This document shows, one piece after another, positions 1-8,844 of a stretch of 64,000 bases of DNA (its first letter is position 1; the number at the start of each line of letters is the position of its first letter). The notes beneath the pieces were generated by a model that was not told the origin of the DNA, did no database searches, and worked only from the letters and a program-made list of their open reading frames with translations. Position numbers and translations under genes: made by a program. The stretch lies in assembly GCA_963701955.1 (NCBI GenBank), contig OY969694.1, positions 1,240,001 to 1,304,000 of the forward strand, read 5' to 3'. Source of the DNA: Bog-473 sp963701955. Its GTDB lineage: Bacteria > Actinomycetota > Acidimicrobiia > Acidimicrobiales > RAAP-2.

Positions 1-1100
1 CGGTTGTTGTCGAAGGATTCCTCTACCCGGGCGCGGGACGCCCGGCCCATCCGGCGGCGTCGTGTCGGATCCGCCAGCAGGCTCCGAAGCGCCTCCGCCA
101 CGGCCCCGGGGTCCTCGGGAGCGCCCACGATCAGGCCCGTCACCCCGTCCTGGACCGCCTCGGAGGCGCCGCCGCTGTCCCCCGCCACCTGGGGAACGCC
201 GGCCGCCGCCGCCTCGAGGAAGACGATGCCGAACCCCTCTTGCTCGAGCCCCATCCAGCGGTTGCGACAGGCCATCACGAAGACGTCGGCGGCACCGAGG
301 AGGGACGCCCGGTCCTCGTCGCTCACCGATCCGAGCAGGTGCACCCCCACTGGGCTCGCCTGGGCCTGGCGCTGCAGCCGCTCCTCCTGGCGCCCGGTCC
401 CCGCGATGGCCACCACGAGGGCAGGGTAGGACGGGGCCAGGCGGCCGGCGGCCTCCACCAACACGTCCATCCCCTTGCGGGGCACCAGACGGCTGACGCT
501 CACCGCCAGCGGGCCCCGCTCCGCCAGCCCGAGCCGGCGACGTGCCTTGCGCCTCTCGGCGGCGGCCAGAGGCCGGATCGCCTCCGCGTCGACGCCAGGA
601 GGGACCTCGACCACCCGGGCCAGCGTGGCGGGGGCTACCCGCAGAGCCTCTGCCGCGGGGTAGTGCCCGGCCGAGATGACCAGGCTCGCCCCTTCGATCA
701 CGCGTCGCAGCGCCGCCCGCGAACCGGGAAGTCGTCCAGGCACCGCGACCTCGGCACCGTGGAGCACGACGCCGTAGGGCACGCCGAGGCGGGGACCGAG
801 GAGTCCGAGCGGCAAGACCGGATCGAGGAGGACCATGTCGATCCGGTGCTCCGCGACCATGCCACGAATGGTGGCGAGCACGTCGGGGCTCGGGAAGTAC
901 AGGATCCGGCCGGGCACGCGTTGGATGTGGATGCCGCGCGCCGCCTGCGCCGCGTCGAACGCGGCAGCGGCGACGTCCGAGGAGGCCGTGAGCACCACGA
1001 AGGATTCCGGGTCGAGACGGCGCCAGAGCTCCCAGAGGTAGTTCTGTATCCCGCCCACCTTGGGCGGGAAGTCGTTGGTCACGAGCAGGTGGCGCCTCAC
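1..1100 (-). CDS. GT4 glycosyltransferase, PimB-like (3' end outside window)
   Basis: Retaining GT-B (family GT4) glycosyltransferase, probably a GDP-mannose-dependent mannosyltransferase acting on a phosphatidylinositol mannoside or related lipid. The frame starts at GTG 1100-1098 and stays open to the window edge, giving about 366 residues with only the C-terminus missing. The N-terminus reads LLVTNDFPPKVGGIQNYLWE, the glycine-rich first loop typical of PimB' (Rv2188c type) enzymes. A GTGRQEERL stretch and the EQEGFGIVFLEAAAAGVP segment with the E-x7-E nucleotide-sugar motif follow. No membrane segment or signal peptide is seen, as expected for a peripheral cytoplasmic enzyme. It is the last gene of a minus-strand run that begins near 3043. 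The family assignment is solid; the acceptor is inferred. Confidence 0.85.
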   Translation of the reverse strand, partial: MRRHLLVTNDFPPKVGGIQNYLWELWRRLDPESFVVLTASSDVAAAAFDAAQAARGIHIQRVPGRILYFPSPDVLATIRGMVAEHRIDMVLLDPVLPLGLLGPRLGVPYGVVLHGAEVAVPGRLPGSRAALRRVIEGASLVISAGHYPAAEALRVAPATLARVVEVPPGVDAEAIRPLAAAERRKARRRLGLAERGPLAVSVSRLVPRKGMDVLVEAAGRLAPSYPALVVAIAGTGRQEERLQRQAQASPVGVHLLGSVSDEDRASLLGAADVFVMACRNRWMGLEQEGFGIVFLEAAAAGVPQVAGDSGGASEAVQDGVTGLIVGAPEDPGAVAEALRSLLADPTRRRRMGRASRARVEESFDNN

Positions 1101-1172
1101 GTCGCGCGCTCGCCCGCTCGCCGATGCGCGGCCCCCGTGGGGCGATCCCCGACGAGGGACCGTCGGCACCGG

Positions 1173-1421
1173 TCAGCCGGTTCGGGTGCTGAAGCGCAGC
1201 TCGGGCACGAGCCCGGCCCTCCCGAGCATCCGCATGGCGCGGGCCTCGTCGGCATCGATGACCACGGCATCCTCGGGCTCGCGCCGGAGCAGGAACGTGA
1301 CGACGCAGTCGTCGCACGCGTCGGTGTGCCGCAGCACGCAACGGTCGCAGTCGATCGTGAGGTCATGTTCGAACGCGGCGTCGCCTGCATCCGTGGTATT
1401 CGTGTCCCTGGTCATCGACAT
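1173..1421 (-). CDS. small cysteine-rich hypothetical protein
   Basis: 82-residue protein starting at ATG 1421. The middle carries CDRCVLRHTDACDDC, two CxxC pairs 8 residues apart, which suggests a zinc or iron-sulfur knuckle. The rest is acidic and lacks a membrane segment. I recognise similar short actinobacterial proteins but no assigned function. It lies 72 bp upstream of the PimB-like gene and 69 bp downstream of the thioredoxin-fold gene, all on the minus strand, so co-transcription is plausible. A partner or redox role with its neighbour is inference only. Confidence 0.7.
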   Translation of the reverse strand: MSMTRDTNTTDAGDAAFEHDLTIDCDRCVLRHTDACDDCVVTFLLRREPEDAVVIDADEARAMRMLGRAGLVPELRFSTRTG

Positions 1422-1490
1422 GTCGCTGTCCCTCTCTGTTCCCCGACAGCGTGTCCGAGGGGTGTGACACCGATGCTCGCCGAAGACCGG

Positions 1491-1985
1491 TCACGGGCGC
1501 TTCGCACCTCCAAGCGCGTCAAGCGCAGTGCGCAGGGTCTGCGCCACCCCCCAGGCAACGCTCTCAGAGCGCACTGCATCGCCGGCGGCCACCACCAGGA
1601 AGGGAGGACCCGCCACCCTGTAGTGCCCGAACGCGTCGGAGCTCATCACCACCGGGACTCCCTCCTCGATTGCGCTCTGGCCGGCCAGCGCGACGATCGA
1701 CCCGAAGTCCTCCTCCCCCGGGTCCCGCGTGACGACGGCCAGCCGGGACACGCCGGCCAGACCCGAGGACAGCTCGTCGAGTCCCTCCCACAGGTCACGG
1801 CAACCGAGGCAGCCCGCCGAGAGGAACAGGAGCAGAACCGGCTCGGCCGCCCCCTCCACCCGAATGTGACACGGCTCTCCGTCGGTCCCGGTGCCGCGGA
1901 CGTCGCGGGGCGTGGTCGTCGGCGGGCCGACGGAGGTGGGGATGGGGCGCAGCCGGCGCGCGATGTCCGCCGGCGGGTCGTTCAC
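1491..1985 (-). CDS. thioredoxin-fold protein with CLGC motif
   Basis: 164 residues. The segment VLLLFLSAGCLGCRDLWEGL (around residues 50-69) looks like the beta-strand plus CxxC helix of a thioredoxin/TlpA-type fold, with CLGC as the possible redox pair. It is followed by an AVVTRD strand and a GPPFLVV strand where thioredoxins place the cis-proline. There is no signal peptide or clear membrane anchor, so a cytoplasmic location is likely. The start ATG overlaps the stop of the upstream zinc-ribbon gene by 4 bp (1982-1985), implying translational coupling. The substrate is unknown; it could be a thiol-disulfide or peroxide-handling protein. Confidence 0.75.
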   Translation of the reverse strand: MNDPPADIARRLRPIPTSVGPPTTTPRDVRGTGTDGEPCHIRVEGAAEPVLLLFLSAGCLGCRDLWEGLDELSSGLAGVSRLAVVTRDPGEEDFGSIVALAGQSAIEEGVPVVMSSDAFGHYRVAGPPFLVVAAGDAVRSESVAWGVAQTLRTALDALGGAKRP

Positions 1986-2242
1986 GACACCGAGGACGGG
2001 GTGCCCGGCTTCTCGGACTGGTCGCGTGCGGCCTCGTCAACGGTGATCTCGACCACGCCGCGCCCGTGACCGCACCAGCGGCACACCACTTCGTCCACGT
2101 GCCGCGCGAGCACCACCTCGTCCTCGACCTCGAGGTCGCCTCCGACGGTGTAGTGGTAGAAGGCCTTGGTCGTCTGCGACACGGTGACGTCGAACCTGGT
2201 GAGGTTGCCGCAGCCGTCGCAGCGGTATCGAGGAGGGCTCAC
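1982..2242 (-). CDS. small zinc-ribbon-like protein
   Basis: 86 residues with YRCDGCGNLTRFDV near the N-terminus and VVCRWCGHGRGV in the second half, i.e. CxxC...CxxC, the arrangement of a zinc ribbon. The tail is acidic and probably disordered. Such proteins are widespread in actinobacteria without a known role. The stop overlaps the next minus-strand start by 4 bp and the gene sits 21 bp downstream of the PH/SHOCT membrane gene, so it belongs to the same transcription unit. Confidence 0.75.
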   Translation of the reverse strand: MSPPRYRCDGCGNLTRFDVTVSQTTKAFYHYTVGGDLEVEDEVVLARHVDEVVCRWCGHGRGVVEITVDEAARDQSEKPGTPSSVS

Positions 2243-2263
2243 CGGCCCAACGGTAGTCGGACG

Positions 2264-3043
2264 TCAGATCCGGCCCAGCAGCTCGCTCTTCTTGGCCGTG
2301 AACTCCTCCTCGGAGAGGATGCCCCGCTTGCGCAGGTCGTCGAGCTCAATCAGGCGGTCGCGGATCTCGAAGGAGGGAACGCCCGCCGGTCCCGTGCCCG
2401 TCTGCACTCTCGAGGTCGGCCGGTCGGCCGACCGCAGGCCGAACGGCGGGGTGTCGTCTCCGGAGTCGGGGTGAGGCGCCTCGACACCTTCTGGGTCCGA
2501 AACGGAGGCCGGATGGGCACCGACGGGCCGCATGTCCTCAGGGACAGCCTCGCGGCGCCCTCCCCCGACGATCTCGTTGATCTGTGAGTTGATCACCCGC
2601 TGCACGACGGCGGGCTTGCGCATGTACTCGAGCGTCAGCGAGTCGTCCTCGCCCTGCACGTCGATGACGAGGCTCCCGGTGCTCAGCACGCGCTCGACGA
2701 GGGACTGTCGCAGGTTGACCTCCGTGATGCGTTGCAGGCGCAGCTGGATCGTGTCGCGCCCGAAGATGCCCTGCCGGACGAGGATCCGGGTGGAGGTCAG
2801 CGCCACGTCGTAGGACTTCCAGCGGATGAACCGTCCGAGCAGCCACAGGCCCGGCACCACGGCGATGAAGAGGACGGGGTAGTTCGACCAACCGGGCGGA
2901 TTGCGCCACAGCACGACCAGGACGATGAGGCCGGCCCAGACCCCGATCGAGGTGAACAGGGGTCCGAACAGGAAGATCCAGTGCGGGTGCATCTCGGCCA
3001 GGAGCTCCTCGTCATCGTTGAGGAATTTCCGAGGCAGGGCCAT
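2264..3043 (-). CDS. bacterial PH-domain membrane protein with C-terminal SHOCT domain
   Basis: 259 residues. Two membrane segments (about residues 22-46, WIFLFGPLFTSIGVWAGLIV, and 54-72, YPVLFIAVVPGLWLLGRFI) are followed by a YdbS/YdbT-like bacterial PH domain containing TRILVRQGIFGRDTIQLRLQ and VEYM-like strands. A long Pro/Glu-rich linker then leads to a C-terminal SHOCT motif (IELDDLRKRGILSEEEFTAK), a short helix pair found at protein ends. bPH proteins are membrane-associated with poorly known functions in envelope homeostasis. This is the first gene of the minus-strand run; it is divergent from the rhodanese gene with about 54 bp between starts. Confidence 0.88.
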   Translation of the reverse strand: MALPRKFLNDDEELLAEMHPHWIFLFGPLFTSIGVWAGLIVLVVLWRNPPGWSNYPVLFIAVVPGLWLLGRFIRWKSYDVALTSTRILVRQGIFGRDTIQLRLQRITEVNLRQSLVERVLSTGSLVIDVQGEDDSLTLEYMRKPAVVQRVINSQINEIVGGGRREAVPEDMRPVGAHPASVSDPEGVEAPHPDSGDDTPPFGLRSADRPTSRVQTGTGPAGVPSFEIRDRLIELDDLRKRGILSEEEFTAKKSELLGRI

Positions 3044-3097
3044 TTCGAAACAGTATCGGCGGGGACGTCTCGCTCCCAGGACACCTATCGTGACGTC

Positions 3098-3406
3098 ATG
3101 CCCTATGCCGAGGTGGAGCCCTCAGAGGTCATGGACCGCATCGCCCGCGGTGAGGAGGTCTTCCTGGTCGACGTCCGCGAGCCCGACGAGGTGGCTGAAT
3201 GGGCCTACCCGATCGGCACGAACATCCCGCTGGGGCAACTGGGCGAGCACCTCGACGAGCTGCCCCGGGACAGGACCATCGTGGTGGCCTGCCACATGGG
3301 TGGGCGCTCGGCCGCGGCGGCCCAGGCGCTCAGCGAGGCCGGGTGGTCGGCCGAGAATCTCACCGGTGGGGCCGTGGCGTGGGCGGCCAGCGAGCGCGAT
3401 TCCTGA
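3098..3406 (+). CDS. rhodanese-like sulfurtransferase, single domain
   Basis: 102 residues from ATG 3098. Longer upstream extensions of the frame are not convincing because they read back through the divergent PH gene. The protein contains FLVDVREPDEVAEW and ends with the active-site loop CHMGGRSA, whose cysteine would carry the persulfide, then the GGAVAW segment. Length and order fit single-domain GlpE/PspE-type rhodaneses, without a signal peptide. The donor and acceptor cannot be told from context. A tRNA(CAU) gene follows on the opposite strand. Confidence 0.92.
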   Translation: MPYAEVEPSEVMDRIARGEEVFLVDVREPDEVAEWAYPIGTNIPLGQLGEHLDELPRDRTIVVACHMGGRSAAAAQALSEAGWSAENLTGGAVAWAASERDS

Positions 3407-3504
3407 GTCCGGCTCAGAGCCCGGATCCATTCGGTCGCGTCCACACGTCTGGAGATTTCGAATGGTCTCGCACCCGACGTCCGCAGACGACTCCAGCGCG
3501 ACGG

Positions 3505-3577
3505 TAGGGCTGGTGGGGATCGAACCCACGACCGAAGGATTATGAGTCCTCTGCTCTGACCACTGAGCTACAGCCCC
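3505..3577 (-). tRNA. tRNA with CAU anticodon (elongator Met or Ile2)
   Basis: 73-nt cloverleaf on the minus strand. The acceptor 5' arm GGGGCTG pairs with CAGCCCT (a G-U at the first pair), the D arm has AGCTCAGTGGT, the anticodon stem-loop is GGACTCATAATCC with anticodon CAT, and the T arm is GTGGGTTCGATCCCCAC. CCA is not encoded. CAU is read by initiator, elongator Met or lysidine-modified Ile2. The normal acceptor end argues against initiator. The anticodon arm resembles bacterial Ile2 genes at least as much as elongator Met, so identity is left open. Confidence 0.93.
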
Positions 3578-3667
3578 GGAAGGAGACCAGCTTACGGAAC
3601 GCCCGACGGCGCGGACATTTAACGGTGCAGCAACCTGACCCCGGGGTGTGATTGCCATCATGCCTGC

Positions 3668-5455
3668 ATGTCCCCCGTCGCCCCGGGTGAGCTCAGTGGC
3701 CACGTCATCGTGTGCGGGCTTCAGGGCGTCGGGCTCCGGGCGGTCGAGCAATTCCACCTGAGCGGGACCGCTGTCGTGGTGATAGACGATGACGCCGATC
3801 CCCGGTTTGCCCGCATCCTCGGCGATTGGGGTGTGCCGCTGGTGCGCCGGAACGCGCACCGCGGTGAGGGGTTCGCCGAAGCCAACCTCGCCCACGCCTC
3901 CGCTGTCGTCTGTGTCGAAATGGACGAGATCCACACGCTCGAGACGGCGCTCCGGGTCCGCGAGCTTCGTCCCGACGTCCGCCTGGTGGTCCAGCTGGCC
4001 AACCCCTCTGTGGCCCACGCCTTGGAACGCGTCTCAGGACCGGGAAGCGTCCTCGATGTCGCCTTGCTCTCCGCACCGTCGTTCGTCGAGGCCTGCCTCC
4101 TGAGGCCGTCGCACGAGATCGAGCTGGGCGGCGTGGAGTTCGCCGTCGTGCAGACGATCGCGGGTGCGTCTCGGGGTGCCAACGACACTTTCCGCGGGCG
4201 GTTCGGCAACCTGGCCCCCGTCGCGGTGATCCCGGCCGGCGACGGGCCGGTCACCCCTTGCCCGGGTCGGGACCATCCCGTCTTCGAGGGTGACCGAGTC
4301 GCCGTGCTCGGCACCGTCGAGGAGCTCCACCGGATGGGCATCCACACCGAGCACAGCGACTACGACACCCGGCGCTCGGTGGGCCTGGCCCGCCGGACGC
4401 GCCTGCAGATCGGCATTGTGCTCGACGAGGGCAACCGCGCCCTGGCGGTCGTCGCCGCCGCGCTGCTCGTGCTCATCCTCGTGGCGACGACACTCCTGAG
4501 GCTGGCCTACGTGCCCAGGGGCCCGGGATCGCACCTCGGTTTCCTCTCGTCGCTCTACTTCACGATTGAGACCGTGGCCACCGTGGGATACGGCGACTAC
4601 ACGTTCTCGCAGCAGAGCCCGTGGCTGATGGCGTGCGGCATCCTGCTCATCGTCTCGGGCGTGGCACTGGTTTCGACAGCCTTCGCACTCTTCACCAATA
4701 TCCTCGTGAGCCGGCGCATCGAGCGGTCTCTCGGTCGTCGCCAGGTCCCCGGGATGGTGAACCACGTCGTCGTCATCGGGTTGGGCTCCGTGGGCATCAG
4801 CGTGGTACGCGGGCTGGTGGCCGAGGGGGAATCGGTGGTCGTGATCGAGCGCGATGACGACAACCGCTATCTCGCCCAGGCACGGGCCCTCGGTGTACCC
4901 GTGGTGATTGCCGATGCCACCCAGTCCCAGACCCATCGCATGGTGAACATGTCCGATGCGAAGGCGGTCGCCGTACTCACCAGTGCGGATCTCACCAACA
5001 TCGAGACGGGGCTCTCGGTCCGGGAGTCGCTCGGCCAACGCTGGGACGAGGTTCCCGTGGTCCTCCGGGTGTTCGATCGGGAGCTGGCGCGCATGATGGA
5101 GCACAGCTTCGGGTTCCGCCATGTCCGATCCACCTCTGCCCTGGCCGCACCCTGGTTCGTCGGTGCGGCACGGGGACTCGACGTGCTCAGCACCTTCTAC
5201 GTCGACCAGCAGCCGTTCCTCGTGGCCGGCCTGACCGTGGCCCCCGACGGAGGCCTCCAGGGCCTGGCCATGCAAGATCTGTCCTCGCGCACGAGGGTGA
5301 TCGCGCTGGAACGGGCCTCGGGCGGCGGGCTCGAGCACCCGCCCCGGCGTGGCACCGTCTTCGCCGGCGGCGACCGAGCCTTCCTCCTCGGACCCTATGA
5401 CGAACTGCTCGGGGTGCTGCAGCGGGACCAGACCCGGGACCCGACGCGCCCTTAG
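3668..5455 (+). CDS. two-TM potassium channel with RCK/TrkA-N domains on both sides
   Basis: 595 residues. An N-terminal Rossmann/RCK domain (HVIVCGLQGVGLRAVEQF, about 12-150) precedes a two-helix pore: a helix at about 256-280, a pore loop with the K+ filter TVGYGDY near 304-310, and a second helix at about 318-345. A second TrkA-N domain starts at HVVVIGLGSVGISVVRG (about 362) with a TrkA-C-like region to the end. Filter and RCK domains mark a ligand-gated K+ channel of the inner membrane; the ligand (NAD(H), nucleotide or Ca2+) is not predictable. An N-terminal RCK before the pore is less usual than the MthK layout. It is monocistronic or leads into the membrane protein 62 bp downstream. 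Confidence 0.9.
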   Translation: MSPVAPGELSGHVIVCGLQGVGLRAVEQFHLSGTAVVVIDDDADPRFARILGDWGVPLVRRNAHRGEGFAEANLAHASAVVCVEMDEIHTLETALRVRELRPDVRLVVQLANPSVAHALERVSGPGSVLDVALLSAPSFVEACLLRPSHEIELGGVEFAVVQTIAGASRGANDTFRGRFGNLAPVAVIPAGDGPVTPCPGRDHPVFEGDRVAVLGTVEELHRMGIHTEHSDYDTRRSVGLARRTRLQIGIVLDEGNRALAVVAAALLVLILVATTLLRLAYVPRGPGSHLGFLSSLYFTIETVATVGYGDYTFSQQSPWLMACGILLIVSGVALVSTAFALFTNILVSRRIERSLGRRQVPGMVNHVVVIGLGSVGISVVRGLVAEGESVVVIERDDDNRYLAQARALGVPVVIADATQSQTHRMVNMSDAKAVAVLTSADLTNIETGLSVRESLGQRWDEVPVVLRVFDRELARMMEHSFGFRHVRSTSALAAPWFVGAARGLDVLSTFYVDQQPFLVAGLTVAPDGGLQGLAMQDLSSRTRVIALERASGGGLEHPPRRGTVFAGGDRAFLLGPYDELLGVLQRDQTRDPTRP

Positions 5456-5517
5456 ACATCCCGGGGAAACCGTCGCTTGCGACCGGCGAACCCCGATGCC
5501 GCGCCGGCCCCGCCATC

Positions 5518-7782
5518 ATGGTCGCCGTGGCCACGGTCGAGACACCACCGGACCGGCCGGCGTCCCCGCCACCGGTGGACCGTGGGCACCAGTGGTTCGC
5601 GCCCTCCCTTATCGGCCCCTACCTCGTCGTTGTCGTCGCGGTGGCGTGGGGGCTCTACGAGCTGCGACCGGAACTGCGGGCAGTCCCCTACCTCGACGAC
5701 AGCTCCATCCACGAGCAGATGGTGCGCGTGGCGGCTTCCCGGATCCGCTCCGGTCACCTGCCTCTGACCAGCTGGTTCCCGTACCTCGGACTGGGTTCAC
5801 CCCAGTTCCTCCATTACCAGAGCCTTCCGTCGACGCTGTCCGGTGCCCTGGGCACGTTCGTCGACCCCGACACCGTCTTTCGGTGGTCGCTCTATCTGCT
5901 GCTCGCCCTGTGGCCGTTGGCCATCTATTGGAGCGCCCGGCTCTTCGGACTCGGTCGCTGGACGGCGGCCGCGGCGGCCGCCGCGGCCCCGTTCCTCTCC
6001 TCGGCCGCCGGTATCGGCTACGAGACCAAGGCGTACGTCTGGGTCGGCTACGGGGTCTGGACCCAGCTGTGGGCATCGTGGACGCTGCCGTTGGCATGGG
6101 CGTTCACCTTCCGGGCGCTGCGCTCGCTGCGGGCCGCCTTCCCGGCCGTCCTCTTCATCATGCTCACCGTCGCGCTCCACTTCGAGACGGGCTACCTCGC
6201 CTTGGTGCCGCTGGTCGTGTGGCCCTTCGTCGTCCCCTCGGACCTGTGGCGTCGCCTCGGGCGCGCCTGCGTCGTGGGCGTGTCGGCCCTGGCGGCGTCG
6301 GCCTGGATCATCGTCCCCCTGGTCGAACAATCCCACTGGGCCGCCCAGAACCAGGTGCTCGAGGGCACCGGGCTCGAGAACGGATACGGCGCGAGGCAGA
6401 TGCTGTCGTGGCTGTTCTCCGGGCAGCTCTACGACGCCGGGCGCTGGCCCGTGATCACGGTCCTCGTGGGCGTGGGCATCGCCACCTGTGTGTGGCGTTG
6501 GCGCTCCTGGGTGGTCGGGCGGGCGCTGGTGACGCTGTGGGTGGTGTCGCTGCTCATGTCCTTCGGACGTACCACGTTCGGCTCGCTCTACGACATCGTG
6601 CCGGGCAGCAGCGACGTCTTCATCCGCCGCTTCGAGATGGGCGTCCACCTGTCGGGCATCCTCTTGGCCGGGATCGGCCTGGCACTCCTCGGCGAGGTGA
6701 CGCTCGACGCCGGGGGGCGCCTCCTTCAGTCCCACGACCCGATCAGACCCTGGATGCGGGACCCGGTCGTGCGTGGGCTCACCGTCGCCATCTGCATCCT
6801 GGGTCTCGTCGTGGTGCTGGCGCCGGCGTGGACTTCGCTCGACACCTATGACGCCCACAACGCCACCAACGTCGGCCTGCAGGCCGACGCGGACACACTG
6901 GACCAGGCCCACATCGACCGCGTGCTCGCCTACGTGGAGGCGCACCCCCGCGGGCGCGTCTACGCGGGCCAGCCGACGAACTGGGGCAACGACTTTCTGG
7001 TCGGCGCCGTCCCGGTGTACAAGTACCTCGAGAGCAGGGACGTCGACGAGGTCGGCTACACGCTGCGCACGGCGTCGCTCATGACCGACCCCGAATACTT
7101 CCTCGACGACTCCAACCCGGGGGACTACCCCCTCTTCGGCATCGGCTACCTCATCGTGCCCAAGGGCGCGGCACCACCGGTTCCGGCGCAGCACGTGCTG
7201 TGTTCGGGCCGCTACTGCCTGTGGTCGCTACCCGGCGCCGGGTACATCCATGTGTACGACACCACCGGGGTGTTGGTTGCCACCCGTGCAAATGTCGGAT
7301 CGCGCAGCGTCACCTTGCTGGACTCGCCGCTTCTCCAACAGGAGCGTGACCTGACGGTGGCCTTCAACGGCGCGCCGGCGTCGGCTCCCTCCGCCCGGGA
7401 CGTCACTGCACTGCGGGGCCCACCAGGTCACGTGGTCGTCCAACACGCAGACCTGGCCAACGGACAAGCACGTGCCGTGGTGCGGACCAACCGCGGCGCC
7501 ACCGTCGTGCTCAGCGCCTCCTACGACCCAGGTTGGCACGCCACCGTCGACGGCCGATCCGTCCCCACGGTCATGGTGGCGCCCGCTCTTGTGGGCGTCG
7601 ACGTGGGTCCAGGGACGCACACTGTGGCGTTCAGCTACGGCGGCTACGGGTCCTACACGGTCCTCTTCGCCCTGGCCCTCGCCGTCTTGGTCCTCGTGGC
7701 GGTCGCTCCGCCGGCCTGGCGGCGGATCCGGCGCCAGCAGGTGCACGGTGACGGGGCCCGACCACCCTCGGATGCACCCTAG
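5518..7782 (+). CDS. large polytopic membrane protein, 6-PTPS-related / GT-C-like
   Basis: 754 residues. The N-terminal two thirds contain about a dozen hydrophobic helices; after residue ~450 there is a mostly extracytoplasmic domain, then a terminal helix (VLFALALAVLVLVAVAPPAW) and a basic tail. The LTSWFPYLGLGSPQFLHYQS segment after the first helix resembles the 6-pyruvoyl-tetrahydropterin-synthase-related membrane family and GT-C glycosyltransferase-like proteins. An AAAAAAAA run occurs near residue 146, encoded by GCG/GCC repeats. Function is unknown; transfer of sugars from a lipid carrier is a family-based guess. Confidence 0.75.
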   Translation: MVAVATVETPPDRPASPPPVDRGHQWFAPSLIGPYLVVVVAVAWGLYELRPELRAVPYLDDSSIHEQMVRVAASRIRSGHLPLTSWFPYLGLGSPQFLHYQSLPSTLSGALGTFVDPDTVFRWSLYLLLALWPLAIYWSARLFGLGRWTAAAAAAAAPFLSSAAGIGYETKAYVWVGYGVWTQLWASWTLPLAWAFTFRALRSLRAAFPAVLFIMLTVALHFETGYLALVPLVVWPFVVPSDLWRRLGRACVVGVSALAASAWIIVPLVEQSHWAAQNQVLEGTGLENGYGARQMLSWLFSGQLYDAGRWPVITVLVGVGIATCVWRWRSWVVGRALVTLWVVSLLMSFGRTTFGSLYDIVPGSSDVFIRRFEMGVHLSGILLAGIGLALLGEVTLDAGGRLLQSHDPIRPWMRDPVVRGLTVAICILGLVVVLAPAWTSLDTYDAHNATNVGLQADADTLDQAHIDRVLAYVEAHPRGRVYAGQPTNWGNDFLVGAVPVYKYLESRDVDEVGYTLRTASLMTDPEYFLDDSNPGDYPLFGIGYLIVPKGAAPPVPAQHVLCSGRYCLWSLPGAGYIHVYDTTGVLVATRANVGSRSVTLLDSPLLQQERDLTVAFNGAPASAPSARDVTALRGPPGHVVVQHADLANGQARAVVRTNRGATVVLSASYDPGWHATVDGRSVPTVMVAPALVGVDVGPGTHTVAFSYGGYGSYTVLFALALAVLVLVAVAPPAWRRIRRQQVHGDGARPPSDAP

Positions 7783-7814
7783 GGACGGTCCGTGTACCCA
7801 CGCCGCTCGCTACG

Positions 7815-8819
7815 TTGTCGTCCACGAAATCCCTACCCGTGAACCGCGTTCTGCGGCTGTCGCTCCTGTGCCTGGGCTGGGCGGTCGTCGGAGCCCTCCT
7901 GGTGGTCGTGCTGTTCAGGCTTGTGGCCTGGGACGATTTCCAGATCTTCGTCATTGCCGATGCTCTCGGGCTGATCCTCTACATGCCCGCCTGGGTCGTG
8001 GGAATCGCCGCAGCGGCGGCACGCAAGTGGGCACTCGTCGTCACCTCGCTGTGCGTGATCGCCGCCCAGCTGGCCTTCTTCTTGCCCGAGCTGACGGCCG
8101 TGTCGCCCGTGCCGGCGGCTGCCAGCCATGGCTTCACCCTTCGGCTCTTCGACGCCAACGTCTACATGTCGAACCCCTCCATGGCCGGTTACGCGCGCCA
8201 GATCCGCGCCGACCGGCCGGACCTGGTCACCCTCGAGGAGGCCTCACCCACGGACCGCCTCCAACTCGAGCGCGCCGGGGTGCTGCGGTCACTGCCGCAC
8301 ACCTTCGAGATCGGCGCCTACGACTCGGACGCCCTCATGATCGCCAGTCGCTACCCGCTGGGGCCGGCGCATGTCTCGCAGATCGACGGGCACGCCTTCT
8401 TGACCCGCACGTCGCTTCGCCTCCCGACGGGCACTGTTCCGCTTTGGGTCGTGCACACCAGTGCTCCGGTAGACCCAGAGTGGCATTCGTGGGACGACGA
8501 ACTTGCACGTGTTGACCAATTGGTGAACGCAGAACGGCCGAGATCGCTTCTCATGGTCGGAGACTTCAACGCCACGTGGGGCAACCATTGGTTCCGCGCC
8601 ATCCTCGACACAGGGCTCACCGACGCGGCCGCCGCCCGCGGTCAGCCCTTCGACATGACGTGGTCGCAGATGTTCTTCGTGCTGCCACCGCTCGTCCGGA
8701 TCGATCATGTGCTGACCGGTCCCGACCTCGTCGTGACCGCCATCGGGTCGCAGGACGGACCCGGGAGTGACCACCGAGACCTTCAGGCCACGGTGGCCGT
8801 CCTCCCGAGATCCCGCTAG
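7815..8819 (+). CDS. membrane-anchored endonuclease/exonuclease/phosphatase (EEP) family protein
   Basis: 334 residues, with three hydrophobic helices in the first ~100 residues followed by an EEP (DNase I-like) domain. The catalytic signature residues are visible in order: FDANVY (Asn), LEEAS (Glu), VGDFNATWGNHWF (Asp and Asn) and GSDHRDLQA (Asp-His pair). The topology matches YafD-like proteins, with the catalytic domain probably outside the membrane. The substrate may be a phosphoester of a lipid, nucleic acid or sugar; the sequence does not decide. It starts 33 bp after the preceding membrane-protein gene on the same strand. ATG 7839 is not available, so the alternative-start GTG at 7815 or a nearby codon is used. 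Confidence 0.82.
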   Translation: MSSTKSLPVNRVLRLSLLCLGWAVVGALLVVVLFRLVAWDDFQIFVIADALGLILYMPAWVVGIAAAAARKWALVVTSLCVIAAQLAFFLPELTAVSPVPAAASHGFTLRLFDANVYMSNPSMAGYARQIRADRPDLVTLEEASPTDRLQLERAGVLRSLPHTFEIGAYDSDALMIASRYPLGPAHVSQIDGHAFLTRTSLRLPTGTVPLWVVHTSAPVDPEWHSWDDELARVDQLVNAERPRSLLMVGDFNATWGNHWFRAILDTGLTDAAAARGQPFDMTWSQMFFVLPPLVRIDHVLTGPDLVVTAIGSQDGPGSDHRDLQATVAVLPRSR

Positions 8820-8844
8820 CCGACCTGGCGCTGCGGATGGCTCG

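Noticed and set aside
240..2069. Long plus-strand open frame of about 600 codons
   Set aside because: It lies opposite the PimB-like gene and the thioredoxin-fold gene; its product is rich in Arg, His, Gly and Pro and shows no family pattern. It is an artefact of high GC.
3122..4018. Minus-strand frame spanning the tRNA(CAU) region
   Set aside because: It crosses the tRNA and is antisense to the rhodanese and the K+ channel; no coding support.
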